From assembly GCA_041749015.1 (NCBI GenBank), contig JBGTCD010000010.1, positions 1 to 29,729 of the forward strand: a stretch of 29,729 nt of DNA, given 5' to 3'. The stretch comes from JBGTCD01 sp041749015. Its GTDB lineage: Bacteria > Bacteroidota > Bacteroidia > Cytophagales > Cyclobacteriaceae. The notes under the pieces are model-generated. The model had not been told where the DNA came from. It did no database searches and saw only the letters and a list, made by a program, of their open reading frames with translations. Numbering within the stretch: the stretch's first letter is position 1; each line of letters opens with the position of its first letter. Made by a program: the position numbers and the translations under genes. Below, piece after piece: positions 15,608-24,089 of this stretch.

Positions 15608-15637
15608 AAACTCAGGGAAGCGGGGAGTTTTTTTTTT
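15608..15637 (+). terminator. Possible terminator after the RelA/SpoT gene
   Basis: AAACTC (15608-15613) and GAGTTT (15625-15630) form a 6-bp stem with an 11-base loop, and the second arm runs into ten consecutive T (15628-15637). The stem is short, so confidence is moderate. The surrounding gap 15543-15722 contains no ORF I can support. Confidence 0.45.
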
Positions 15638-15722
15638 GATTCAACATTTAAAGTAATTGGATATATGAGCCGGAGCCTAGAAAATATTTTGGGCACTCTA
15701 TGAGACCGACTGCTGAATACCA

Positions 15723-16445
15723 ATGGGCTTTCTGAAAAATGATATTAAATTTTTATTAGATTGGTCTTTAAAACTGCACTCGATGGATTCATTTCATCCC
15801 ATTTATTCCAAGAAGCGCATCTATCAACTGAACTCTTATGAAGAAGATCAGAAGCTAATTTCAAAGGTTTTGGGTGAGATTTCACGACAAATAGGTATCA
15901 CCAATATCAAGGATTCTGACCAGGCCAAATTAAGGAAAGAACTCGGAATGTTTGATTCTTTCAAGGAATATCCCTTGGTGGCCCTGTTTGATGCTTATGA
16001 GATTCAACACGCTTACCCATTTAACCTTCTCATCCTGACCACCAATTCTACAATTGATAGAATTGTGCATAGAAAACAAATAAACAGAGAAACTATAGTG
16101 GAACATGAATTTGTCGGAATGGGTCAACTCCAAAAAGATTATGGTCATGTATACATAAGGCCTGAAACCATCGCTGATAAGATTAACGAATGGGTCAATC
16201 CGATTGAAATAGATTTTAAAACCAATAAAAAATTTAGCCAAAAATATTACGTCTTAGCATCAGATGAACCAAAGCTTAGGGAACAAATCGCTTCCGAATT
16301 TCTTAATTCAATTTCCTATTATGGTAAGTTAGAAATTGAAATACTATATAATAGGTTAATTGTCCGAACGAGGAGTAGAATTTCCTTAAAATCTGCCATC
16401 AAAATTGTGAACTTCCTCGGGCGAATTTGCAATGGCAAAAACTAA
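15723..16445 (+). CDS. Hypothetical protein, unrecognised
   Basis: 240 residues, no signal peptide and no membrane segment, so probably cytoplasmic. I do not recognise the family. The N-terminus (MGFLKNDIKFLLDW) is followed by a mixed alpha/beta pattern. The last 60 residues (KYYVLASDEPKLREQIAS, then a strand with EIEILYNRLIVRT) look like the small alpha/beta modules that end several uncharacterised bacterial proteins; this is only a resemblance. The ATG at 15723 is bounded upstream by an in-frame stop. It follows the frameshifted RelA/SpoT gene on the same strand by 180 bases, and a terminator-like hairpin lies between them. It shares the AT-rich composition of that segment, so the two may have arrived together. 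Confidence 0.7.
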   Translation: MGFLKNDIKFLLDWSLKLHSMDSFHPIYSKKRIYQLNSYEEDQKLISKVLGEISRQIGITNIKDSDQAKLRKELGMFDSFKEYPLVALFDAYEIQHAYPFNLLILTTNSTIDRIVHRKQINRETIVEHEFVGMGQLQKDYGHVYIRPETIADKINEWVNPIEIDFKTNKKFSQKYYVLASDEPKLREQIASEFLNSISYYGKLEIEILYNRLIVRTRSRISLKSAIKIVNFLGRICNGKN

Positions 16446-16566
16446 AGAAGCCAAAATCGAGCCCCCTACCCGATCAGTCACTTTTGCAAAAGCGAGCGAA
16501 ACACATCTTGAATCCCCAAAAAAAAGTAAATTTAAACCCCATACATGAGAGTGCCGTTTTGATTTT

Positions 16567-18828
16567 ATGGTTATTAAGTTTAAGTATTTATTTGCGGTTG
16601 GTATTTTCACTGCCTTTGGCCTGGAGGTTTCGGGCCAAAGCACAGGAGCAGAGGTAACATTTTTAGAATCAGGAAGCCAAAATCCTATCTCCGGGGTAGC
16701 GGTCACTGATGATTCCGGCACCTCCTGGTACAGTGATGCATCGGGAGTAGCAAGGATAACCGGGCTCACCCAAAATCAGACATTTAAAACTTACCATCAT
16801 TTTTACCAGGCCAAAAAAATAAGCCTTGATCCGGGCGACAGCCTCATCATAACAATGGATCCGAAGGTGCAGAATCTTAGAGAAGTGGTGGTAACCGGCT
16901 ACGACTCTGAGCGCCCTCTGATGGACCAGGCGGCCCCGGTGCACCTGCTCACTGAATGGGATTTCAACCGGTTCAATGAAACATCACTGGTGCCTGTATT
17001 TAATACCCTGCCCGGCATCAGATTTGAAGAGCGGGCACCTGCCAGCTTCAGAATCTCAATTAGAGGCAGTAGCCTTAGAGCACCATTTGGTGTACGCAAT
17101 GTAAAAGTGTACTGGAATGATATTCCCTTCACCGGGCCTGAAGGCACCACCACACTCAACTTACTTGATTTTTCAAATGTAAGCCGGGCTGAGGTCATCA
17201 AAGGCCCTGCCGGCAGCATCTTTGGTGCGGGAACCGGAGGGGTGATCAATCTTTCAGCAACGATTCCTTCAGGCAATAAAGCTACAGTAGAAGGCCTTGC
17301 CGGTTCCTTCGGCCTCCGGCGGTATAGAGCTCAAGTAACGCAGGATATAGAAAACGGTGCCATTTCTGCAGGGTTTGTGATGCAGCAGAGCGAGGGCTAC
17401 CGGGACCACAGCCAGTCAGACCGGAGGGTCTTTCATCTCAGCGCAGAAATGGACCAGGGCTGGCAAACGCATATCCTGGTTTCAGACCTTCAATATCAAA
17501 TCCCAGGGGCACTTACAGAAACGCAAAGAGCCGAGAATCCACAACAGGCCCGGCCCGGCAGCATCGACCAAAACTCCTCCATCCACCAAAGAGCACTATA
17601 TTGGGCAATAGGAAAGGACCACAAGATCAATTCAAAATGGAGCAACAAAACCGCCCTCTATGTAACCACTGGAGATTTTGACCATCCATTTATTCTGGAT
17701 TACAAAAAAGAAGTTTACGGTGGGCTTGGAGGCCGTACACGCTTTATCTATGACGGTACTATCGGAGGACTGACAACCAAATGGACTGGCGGGGCTGAAT
17801 ACCAATACCAAAGGACTGCCGCTCAGAATTTTGGCAATGTAATGGGTCAGGCAGATACCCTCCGGTTTAGCGATGACCTCAAAAATCTTCAGTTTTTCTT
17901 CTTCACCCAGGCCGAAATCAACCTCTCTCCTACCTGGATCCTAACTGGTGGCCTCAGCCGCAATTACCTCCGATATGATATCGACCGCACCGCTGATGCC
18001 GGTCCCGGCAACCCGGCGCGTCTGGTACGCGATTTTGATCCCGTTTGGATACCACGGGTAGCCTTGCTCAAAAAGATCACCCCCAACACCTCCTGGCATG
18101 GGAGCGTCAGTTGGGGATTCTCCCCCCCTACCCTCGACGAGGTGCGCACCAATGAGGGCAGCATCAATATAGTCCTGATGCCTGAGCAGGGCACCAGCTT
18201 CGAGACTGGCATCAGGTCCTCGATTTGGGATGGGAAGATTTTCGCAGATATTACAGCCTTTTATTTCAGATTAGACGAAACCATCACCTCGTTCACCAAT
18301 GACCAGGGGGTCGTTTTGTTTAGAAATGCCGGCAGCACCGATCAGCCGGGCATTGAAGCCATGCTTACCTATAGGATCATCAGTAACCCGGGGGCTTTCC
18401 TGCATCTGCTTCAGGTCCGGCAGAGCTATACAGGACATTTTTTTAGATTCAATGAATATGATCAAAGAGGCAATGATTTTTCAGGAAATCAACTCACCGG
18501 AGTGGCACCGCATACTCTTGTGCATACCGTGGATGCCAATATCAAAGGAGGCTATTATGCCAACCTCACCTGGCAATTTACAGACAAGATACCTCTCAAT
18601 GATGCCAATACCGTCTACCAGGAATCTTACCAGTTGGTCAACCTCAGGATGGGGAAAAGATGGTCTGTAAAAGGCAAATGGGATGGCGAGATTTTCTTTG
18701 GGGTGGATAATCTACTGGATGAAGATTATAGCCTGGGCAATGATCTGAACGCATTTTTCGACCGATTTTTTCAACCGGCTCCTGGTCGCAACTATTATGG
18801 TGGTATCAAGGTGGGTTTAAATTATTGA
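16567..18828 (+). CDS. TonB-dependent outer-membrane receptor (FecA/siderophore type)
   Basis: 753 residues. A signal peptide (about 1-24, cleaved after a Gly-Gln-type end) precedes a carboxypeptidase-regulatory-like beta domain (about 27-98) that Bacteroidota receptors often carry. A TonB-box-like stretch (LREVVVTGYD, about 104-113), a plug domain (about 120-235; RISIRGSS, VEVIKGP-like AEVIKGPAGSIFGAG, GGVINL) and a 22-strand-type barrel ending in GGIKVGLNY with a terminal aromatic residue follow. The plug resembles FecA-like iron(III)-chelate receptors, so iron-siderophore uptake is the best guess; the ligand is not determined. No SusD partner is present, so this is not a polysaccharide SusCD pair. 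No Fur site was confidently seen. An SRPBCC protein follows after 45 bases. Confidence 0.92.
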   Translation: MVIKFKYLFAVGIFTAFGLEVSGQSTGAEVTFLESGSQNPISGVAVTDDSGTSWYSDASGVARITGLTQNQTFKTYHHFYQAKKISLDPGDSLIITMDPKVQNLREVVVTGYDSERPLMDQAAPVHLLTEWDFNRFNETSLVPVFNTLPGIRFEERAPASFRISIRGSSLRAPFGVRNVKVYWNDIPFTGPEGTTTLNLLDFSNVSRAEVIKGPAGSIFGAGTGGVINLSATIPSGNKATVEGLAGSFGLRRYRAQVTQDIENGAISAGFVMQQSEGYRDHSQSDRRVFHLSAEMDQGWQTHILVSDLQYQIPGALTETQRAENPQQARPGSIDQNSSIHQRALYWAIGKDHKINSKWSNKTALYVTTGDFDHPFILDYKKEVYGGLGGRTRFIYDGTIGGLTTKWTGGAEYQYQRTAAQNFGNVMGQADTLRFSDDLKNLQFFFFTQAEINLSPTWILTGGLSRNYLRYDIDRTADAGPGNPARLVRDFDPVWIPRVALLKKITPNTSWHGSVSWGFSPPTLDEVRTNEGSINIVLMPEQGTSFETGIRSSIWDGKIFADITAFYFRLDETITSFTNDQGVVLFRNAGSTDQPGIEAMLTYRIISNPGAFLHLLQVRQSYTGHFFRFNEYDQRGNDFSGNQLTGVAPHTLVHTVDANIKGGYYANLTWQFTDKIPLNDANTVYQESYQLVNLRMGKRWSVKGKWDGEIFFGVDNLLDEDYSLGNDLNAFFDRFFQPAPGRNYYGGIKVGLNY

Positions 18829-18856
18829 CAACCGAAAACATTTTTATATATATTTG
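18824..18856 (+). promoter_or_regulatory. Probable promoter of the SRPBCC gene
   Basis: ATTG (18824-18827, overlapping the receptor's stop codon), a 21-base spacer and TATATTTG (18849-18856). Transcription would start near 18863, eleven bases before the ATG at 18874, so the gene need not depend on the receptor transcript. Confidence 0.45.
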
Positions 18857-18873
18857 ATCAAAAAATTACTGCC

Positions 18874-19401
18874 ATGAAATTTCTAAAAATCTTTACCATC
18901 ATTTCAGCAGTTATTGTAGTGGCAATCTTAGTAGCCCTGATTTTACTGCCTGAAGAAAATTCATTTGAAAGGTCCATCGTGATCAACAAACCTGCATCAG
19001 AGGTTTTTAAGGAGGTCAACTCCTTTAAAAATTTTAACGAATGGTCACCCTGGCACAAAATGGATCCTGATGCCAAATACGAATACTCTGGTCCTGAATC
19101 AGGCGTTGGTGCGAAAATCTCCTGGGCCGGAGAGGAAGCTGGTATAGGTTCTCAGGAAATTATCGAATCCAAAGCGAATGAATACGTAAAAAATAAACTC
19201 CTATTCGATGGATTTGATGATCCTTCCTATGCAGAGTTTAAACTTTCAGAAACCAGTGAAGGCACTCAACTTACGTGGAGCTATTCAGCAAAAATGGGCG
19301 GTTTCTACAAATTCTTTGGTGCCATAATGGAAAATTTACTCGGTCCACAGTATGAGGAGGGGCTGAAGGAACTAAAGACCTATATGGAGGGCAAAGATTA
19401 A
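18874..19401 (+). CDS. Membrane-anchored SRPBCC (polyketide cyclase-like) protein
   Basis: 175 residues. One N-terminal transmembrane segment (about 5-26) is followed by a START/SRPBCC helix-grip domain (about 30-172), which begins with the typical FERSIVINKPASEVFKEVN strand-helix and the NFNEWSPWHKMDPDAKYEY segment. The fold binds hydrophobic ligands in a deep cavity; proteins of this exact type are widespread and uncharacterised. The anchored domain probably lies in the periplasm. The 3' end overlaps the convergent DUF2721 gene by four bases (19398-19401). Confidence 0.85.
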   Translation: MKFLKIFTIISAVIVVAILVALILLPEENSFERSIVINKPASEVFKEVNSFKNFNEWSPWHKMDPDAKYEYSGPESGVGAKISWAGEEAGIGSQEIIESKANEYVKNKLLFDGFDDPSYAEFKLSETSEGTQLTWSYSAKMGGFYKFFGAIMENLLGPQYEEGLKELKTYMEGKD

Positions 19402-19850
19402 AATTTCCTCTTTTTATCTCTCTTAAAAAGCTTTTCTAAACTTGTGGGATCATCCTTAAACTGCTCCATATCCGACAACTCTAGCTCCAGAGCCTTGGTT
19501 GATATTTGAATTTCTACCAATGATATTAAGAGGGAAACCAAAAGGGCGAAGAGGCTCGCCATGAAGGTATAATTGGCCATTTCTTTGTATTCCAGATAAA
19601 GCATGAACATGCAGAATACACAAAGCACAAAGCTCAGAACTCCAAAAACCTGCATGTTTTTGATCATCATCAGCCTTCGGCGAAGGTTTCTGAGCTGATC
19701 TACGATGATGTCCTGGTCAGGATTTTCGAGGTGCTTTTTATGCAAACCCCTGATCAGGTTTGCAAGTCCCAGAAATCGGTTGGTGTAGGCCAGCATCATT
19801 AGGGTGATAGCTGGAAAAAGAAGTGCCGGAGTAGAAAGTTGTAGATCCAT
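19398..19850 (-). CDS. DUF2721 family membrane protein
   Basis: 150 residues. It starts with a hydrophobic segment (about 8-26, LLFPAITLMMLAYTNRFL), then a basic amphipathic stretch (QLRNLRRRLMMIKNMQ), two close hydrophobic helices (about 68-88 and 93-112) and a charged C-terminus rich in Lys and Arg. The pattern fits DUF2721, small integral membrane proteins of unknown function found in many Gram-negative bacteria. It lies 14 bases downstream of the DUF2807 gene on the same strand, which suggests co-transcription, and overlaps the convergent SRPBCC gene by four bases. Confidence 0.8.
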   Translation of the reverse strand: MDLQLSTPALLFPAITLMMLAYTNRFLGLANLIRGLHKKHLENPDQDIIVDQLRNLRRRLMMIKNMQVFGVLSFVLCVFCMFMLYLEYKEMANYTFMASLFALLVSLLISLVEIQISTKALELELSDMEQFKDDPTSLEKLFKRDKKRKF

Positions 19851-19864
19851 CCGGCAAATTTAAT

Positions 19865-20593
19865 CTAATAAGCCCTTGTTACCGTACCCTGTCCAAAAGT
19901 TTTTCGGGTTACATTCCGGGTTTGGCCTTTATGGTTGATATTACCTGATCCCATGATAGTAGCGGTCAACTCATCACTTACCTTAACATCACAATTACCG
20001 GAGCCTGACACTATAACCTCGGCCGTGTTTAATTCACAGTCGAATGCGTTGATGCTGCCAGATCCGCTGACCTCAAGTTTACCATGAGTAGCATACCCCT
20101 TAACTGATAGATTACCGGAACCGCTTACTGAAGCTTTAAGGTCCTGCCCTTTAAGATCAATTTCCATACTGCCAGAGCCACTAACAACCAGCTTGATGTT
20201 ATTGGCTGCAAGGGAATTACCAGCTATAATTTTACCAATACCATTGACACGCAACTCTTTGATATCGCGCATCTGAATATGCAGGTTGATATTGGGCCTG
20301 AGTTTGATATCATCAATTTTGGCCCATACGCTTTTCTTTTTGCTATCTTCCTTGGGCTCCATATTGATGTGAAGGACCCCATCCCTTACTTCAAAGGTGC
20401 TCAGATCATAGATTTCTGTTTGTACATCGGTTTCCACCTCGTTTTTATTGGATTGTTTCAGATGGACGGTATAGGCAGAGTTGACCCATATACTATGAAA
20501 ATCAGGTAAGTCTAATTTCTTTTTGGTGATTTGAGCCTCGGAGATATGTGTTACAATGGTGAGGGCGGAGAAAAGCAAAATAAATAGTCTCAT
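19865..20593 (-). CDS. Exported DUF2807 (head GIN domain) protein
   Basis: 242 residues. A signal peptide (about 1-20, MRLFILLFSALTIVTHISEA) is followed by a DUF2807 right-handed beta-helix. The helix shows repeated turns with the VSGSG motif (VSGSGSMEI, VSGSGNLSV, VSGSGSINA, VSGSGNCDV, IMGSGNINH), spaced about 20 residues apart. The family is abundant in Bacteroidota and sits outside the inner membrane, often as a putative adhesive or auto-transporter-like head; no specific ligand is known. No lipobox Cys follows the signal peptide. DUF2721 follows after 14 bases. Confidence 0.9.
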   Translation of the reverse strand: MRLFILLFSALTIVTHISEAQITKKKLDLPDFHSIWVNSAYTVHLKQSNKNEVETDVQTEIYDLSTFEVRDGVLHINMEPKEDSKKKSVWAKIDDIKLRPNINLHIQMRDIKELRVNGIGKIIAGNSLAANNIKLVVSGSGSMEIDLKGQDLKASVSGSGNLSVKGYATHGKLEVSGSGSINAFDCELNTAEVIVSGSGNCDVKVSDELTATIMGSGNINHKGQTRNVTRKTFGQGTVTRAY

Positions 20594-20705
20594 GTTAGTC
20601 TGGATTTTATTTAAACATACTAAAAACCAAAAGACTATTCAATTGACAACACGATATAAGGCAGAATATGACTATCAATGGACTATTGCAGGGTATAAAG
20701 AGACC

Positions 20706-21596
20706 TTACCAAACTACAAGGCCCAATCCAAAGAGCACTACAAAAATTAAGGTAGTCAAGGCCAGTTGGCGGAGCCAGGGATCAAGATGCACCTCCTCTT
20801 TGACGGCACGAATATTTCTTAAAAACATAGGGGCAGAAAGGACAAAAACCCACTGCAAGGGCTCTATAAAATGCAGCACGGAATGCAAACCTGCTGCCAG
20901 TAATCCTAAGATGATAAGCATGATATGGTAAAAGACCGCAGCCTTTTTACCGATGCGCACAGGTATCGATCGTTTTCCGGCTGCTTTATCAGATTCGATA
21001 TCCCTGATGTTGTTGATGTTAAGCACTGCTACTGAGAATAGCCCACAGCTAATCGCTGGCAGCCATATGCCGGCTGGCAACTCCCGACCGTAAAGGAAAA
21101 AACTACCTGCCACTCCTACCAATCCGAAAAACAGAAAAACAAAAAGATCGCCAAAGCCGGCATAGCCGTAAGGATTACGACCCGCCGTATAGGCGATGGC
21201 TGCCACGATCGCCAAAATACCCAGGCCAAGGAATATTAAAAAATACTGTAACTCATCTGAAAAAGCGACCCATAGAAGGCCCAGCCCTGAAATCAGGCTT
21301 AAGATAGCAAACAGCATCACCGCTTTTTTCATCCCGGCCTGCGAGATAGCCCCAGATTGCACTGCCCGCAATGGGCCTGTCCTGCCCTGATGATCCGCCC
21401 CATTTACTGAGTCGCCATAATCATTAGCCAGGTTGGAAAGGATCTGAAGTAAAATGGTGGTGACCACGGTAAGGGCAAAAATGAGCCCATTAAAAAAATC
21501 GTAGTATTCTGCCAAAAAAGCCCCCATGCCGACAGTAGAAAGTGCCAGGGGTAAGGTACGGAGGCGCGCAGCCCCAATCCATGCCTTGATATTCAT
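20706..21596 (-). CDS. menA: 1,4-dihydroxy-2-naphthoate polyprenyltransferase
   Basis: 296 residues. It attaches a polyprenyl chain to 1,4-dihydroxy-2-naphthoate in the inner membrane, giving demethylmenaquinone. UbiA-superfamily features are clear: the first Asp-rich motif NLANDYGDSVNGAD (about 55-68), then TGPLRAVQSG, and a second motif NNIRDIESDKAAGKRS (about 194-209), among about eight hydrophobic helices. The N-terminus (WIGAARLRTLPLAL) is typical of MenA rather than UbiA. Length is normal. It implies menaquinone as respiratory quinone, as usual in Bacteroidota. The gene stands alone, without other men genes nearby. Confidence 0.95.
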   Translation of the reverse strand: MNIKAWIGAARLRTLPLALSTVGMGAFLAEYYDFFNGLIFALTVVTTILLQILSNLANDYGDSVNGADHQGRTGPLRAVQSGAISQAGMKKAVMLFAILSLISGLGLLWVAFSDELQYFLIFLGLGILAIVAAIAYTAGRNPYGYAGFGDLFVFLFFGLVGVAGSFFLYGRELPAGIWLPAISCGLFSVAVLNINNIRDIESDKAAGKRSIPVRIGKKAAVFYHIMLIILGLLAAGLHSVLHFIEPLQWVFVLSAPMFLRNIRAVKEEVHLDPWLRQLALTTLIFVVLFGLGLVVW

Positions 21597-21648
21597 TTAT
21601 GGGATTTAAAAATTAATATTTGCCGGAGATCATTGGTCATTCCGCATG

Positions 21649-21656
21649 CAAATATA
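21649..21656 (-). promoter_or_regulatory. Possible -7 box of menA
   Basis: On the minus strand TATATTTG (21656 down to 21649) matches TAnnTTTG and lies 52 bases before the menA start, in the short gap behind the peroxidase gene. No good TTTG is seen at the correct distance, so the call is weak. Confidence 0.3.
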
Positions 21657-21662
21657 CAAGAC

Positions 21663-22181
21663 TTAAAGTTTACCCGATATGGCTTCGTCAATGGGATTTA
21701 CCCCAGGGCCAAAAAATTCTACCGATTGCCCGTCTTCACTGACGAGGTATTTACAAAAATTCCAGGATGGCTCTTTCCCGGACTTTTCTTTAAGCCATTG
21801 GTACAGGGCATGCTGATCGCTCCCCTTTACAGAAATTTTTTCAAACATCTGAAAGGTGACACCGTAATTCCTCTGGCAGAAACTTTGAATCTCCTGATTA
21901 GAACCCGGCTCCTGGCTGCCGAAATTATTAGCAGGAAAACCCAGAACTGCTACCTTATCGCCGTGCATTTCATGAAATTTTTGCAAGTCGGCATACTGCG
22001 GGGTGTACCCGCATTTTGAGGCCACATTGACGATGAGCAGCTTTTTGCCTTTAAAATTTGCAAAATCAATGGTGGTACCATCAATACCAGTGGCCTTGAA
22101 GTTGTGAATTGTACTCATATCTGATTTAAAGTTGAAGGAAAGGATTCCGAAAGTTAAAATTAGAATTAATGCTTTTAACAT
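21663..22181 (-). CDS. Exported glutathione/thioredoxin peroxidase (GPx family, Cys type)
   Basis: 172 residues. Reduces hydrogen peroxide or organic hydroperoxides with thiol reductant. The peroxidatic Cys is C57 in NVASKCGYTPQY; Q90 (NNFGSQEPG) and W140-N141 (PSWNF) complete the catalytic tetrad. C102 sits in the FCQ-NYGVTF segment, and an extra Cys (C143) follows the WNF motif. The N-terminus before M22 is a hydrophobic signal-like sequence (about 1-18) with no lipobox, so I infer export to the periplasm. If translation began at M22 the enzyme would be cytoplasmic. Bacterial members usually accept electrons from thioredoxin rather than glutathione; that is family knowledge, not visible here. 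Confidence 0.92.
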   Translation of the reverse strand: MLKALILILTFGILSFNFKSDMSTIHNFKATGIDGTTIDFANFKGKKLLIVNVASKCGYTPQYADLQKFHEMHGDKVAVLGFPANNFGSQEPGSNQEIQSFCQRNYGVTFQMFEKISVKGSDQHALYQWLKEKSGKEPSWNFCKYLVSEDGQSVEFFGPGVNPIDEAISGKL

Positions 22182-22278
22182 GATTGATTGGGTTAACTAA
22201 CCGACCGAGTCCGGATATTTTTAAAACCAAAATTGCTACTTAATGTTTCGTTACTTAACGAGGTGGCATGGATAACCG

Positions 22279-24072
22279 TTACATTCTGTCCGGCACCCTG
22301 ATCCCCAATAGCCCCATTGCCTTTCTGATGGTGTCACCTACCAGTACCGAAAGGCCTACCCGGAACCGGATCAAATGCTCATCCCTTTCATTAAAAATTG
22401 GGATCTCCTGATAGAACCGATTGTATTCCTTGGCGAGATCAAATACGTACTGGGCAATCACCGATGGAGCATAGGCAGCACCAGCCTCCTGTACTTTTTC
22501 GGGATATTCGCTAATGGCGTTGATGATGGCCACCTCTACCGGTAAGAGCACCTCCACTTCTTCAAAAGCTTCTAATTTTGGTCCAAGACCCATTTTTTCA
22601 GCCTTCCTGTTGATGGCAGCAATCCGTGCGTGGGTATATTGGATAAAGGGTCCGGTATTGCCCTGAAATTGGACGGATTCTTCAGGATCAAACAGCATTC
22701 TTTTCTTTGGGTCTACTTTTAGCAAAAAGTATTTTAAAGCACCCATGCCTACTGTTTCATACAGCTCCTGAGCCTGCTCCTCGCTAAACCCTTCAATCTT
22801 ACCCAGCTCGGTAGTATGCCTTCTTGAGGTTTCAATCATCTCATCTACCAAATCGTCAGCGTCGACCACGGTTCCTTCCCTAGATTTCATTTTGCCGGAT
22901 GGCAGATCTACCATACCATAACTGAGGTGGAAGCAATGCTCTGCCCAGGCATAGCCCAGCTTTTTCAAAATCAAAAAAAGCACTTTGAAGTGGTATTCCT
23001 GCTCATTACCTACCGTATAGATCTGTCCGCTTATATTGGGATAATCCCTGTATCGTAATATGGCAGTCCCGATGTCCTGAGTCATGTACACCGAGGTGCC
23101 ATCAGCTCTGAGCAGGAGCTTATGGTCCAGGCCTTCCTCAGTAAGATCTACCCAAACGGAACCATCATCCTTTTTATAAAATGCACCAGTTTCCAAACCC
23201 TGCAGGACCTCATCCCTTCCTAAGAGGTAGGTTTCAGATTCATAGTAAAGCTGATCGAAATCTATCCCTACCCGATCATAAGTAGCATTAAAACCATCAT
23301 AGACCCAGCCATTCATGGTCTCCCATAACTGGTAGGTTTCAGGATCTTTTTGCTCCCATTTTCTGAGAGTTTCCTGGGCCTGAATCAAAATCGGTGCCTG
23401 TTTACCGGCTGCCTCCTCACTCATACCCTCAGCAACAAGGTTCGCGATCTGCTTTTTGTACTCCTGGTCAAATCTCACATAGTACTCCCCTACCAGGTGA
23501 TCTCCTTTTTTTCCGATGGATTTAGGAGTAGCCCCCGCTCCATAGTTTTGCCAGGCGACCATGGATTTGCATATATGGATCCCCCGGTCATTGATGATCT
23601 GAACCCGAGGCACCTTATAACCATTGGCCTTTAATATTTTGGCAACCGAAAACCCAAGGAAGATATTCCTTAAATGTCCCAAATGCAGGGGTTTGTTGGT
23701 ATTGGGAGAAGCATATTCGACCATCATTTCCTTTCCATTGAAAGGCTGGAATCCGTAATCTTCGGTATTCCAAATGGCCATCATTACTGATTTCCACACC
23801 GTATCATTGAGTACCAGGTTCAGAAATCCTTTTACTACATTGAAGCTTTTTACCGCATTTCCATTGTTGACCAAATAATCCCCCAGGGCTGTGGCAATTT
23901 CTTCAGGCTTTTTACCAATCTTCTTTGTGTAATTAAAGCAAACCAGTGTATGTGAACCCTCAAAATCCTTACGTGTAGGCTGGAGCGTGATCTGCTCACT
24001 GGGTATGTCTTTGCCAAAAACTTCTGAAAAGGCCTGTGATAGTGCTTCCTGAAGGGTTTCCTCTATATTCAT
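22279..24072 (-). CDS. argS: Arginyl-tRNA synthetase
   Basis: 597 residues, class I synthetase that charges tRNA-Arg. An N-terminal arginyl-tRNA-synthetase domain (about 3-90, with TLQPTRKDFEG) precedes the catalytic core with the HIGH motif H130-L-G-H133 in SPNTNKPLHLGHLRN. The KMSKS equivalent is GKMKSREGT (about 392). A C-terminal DALR anticodon-binding domain follows (about 475-597), ending GIRVPDRM. All regions are complete. It starts 17 bases after the GNAT-nitrilase gene on the same strand and is probably the last gene of that operon, which links arginine supply for translation with the neighbouring arginine/polyamine genes. Confidence 0.97.
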   Translation of the reverse strand: MNIEETLQEALSQAFSEVFGKDIPSEQITLQPTRKDFEGSHTLVCFNYTKKIGKKPEEIATALGDYLVNNGNAVKSFNVVKGFLNLVLNDTVWKSVMMAIWNTEDYGFQPFNGKEMMVEYASPNTNKPLHLGHLRNIFLGFSVAKILKANGYKVPRVQIINDRGIHICKSMVAWQNYGAGATPKSIGKKGDHLVGEYYVRFDQEYKKQIANLVAEGMSEEAAGKQAPILIQAQETLRKWEQKDPETYQLWETMNGWVYDGFNATYDRVGIDFDQLYYESETYLLGRDEVLQGLETGAFYKKDDGSVWVDLTEEGLDHKLLLRADGTSVYMTQDIGTAILRYRDYPNISGQIYTVGNEQEYHFKVLFLILKKLGYAWAEHCFHLSYGMVDLPSGKMKSREGTVVDADDLVDEMIETSRRHTTELGKIEGFSEEQAQELYETVGMGALKYFLLKVDPKKRMLFDPEESVQFQGNTGPFIQYTHARIAAINRKAEKMGLGPKLEAFEEVEVLLPVEVAIINAISEYPEKVQEAGAAYAPSVIAQYVFDLAKEYNRFYQEIPIFNERDEHLIRFRVGLSVLVGDTIRKAMGLLGIRVPDRM

Positions 24073-24089
24073 TTATGGTGCTAAGGTAG

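Noticed and set aside
18299..18670. 123-codon plus-strand frame inside the TonB receptor
   Set aside because: Overlaps the receptor barrel in another frame; the receptor frame is intact and complete.
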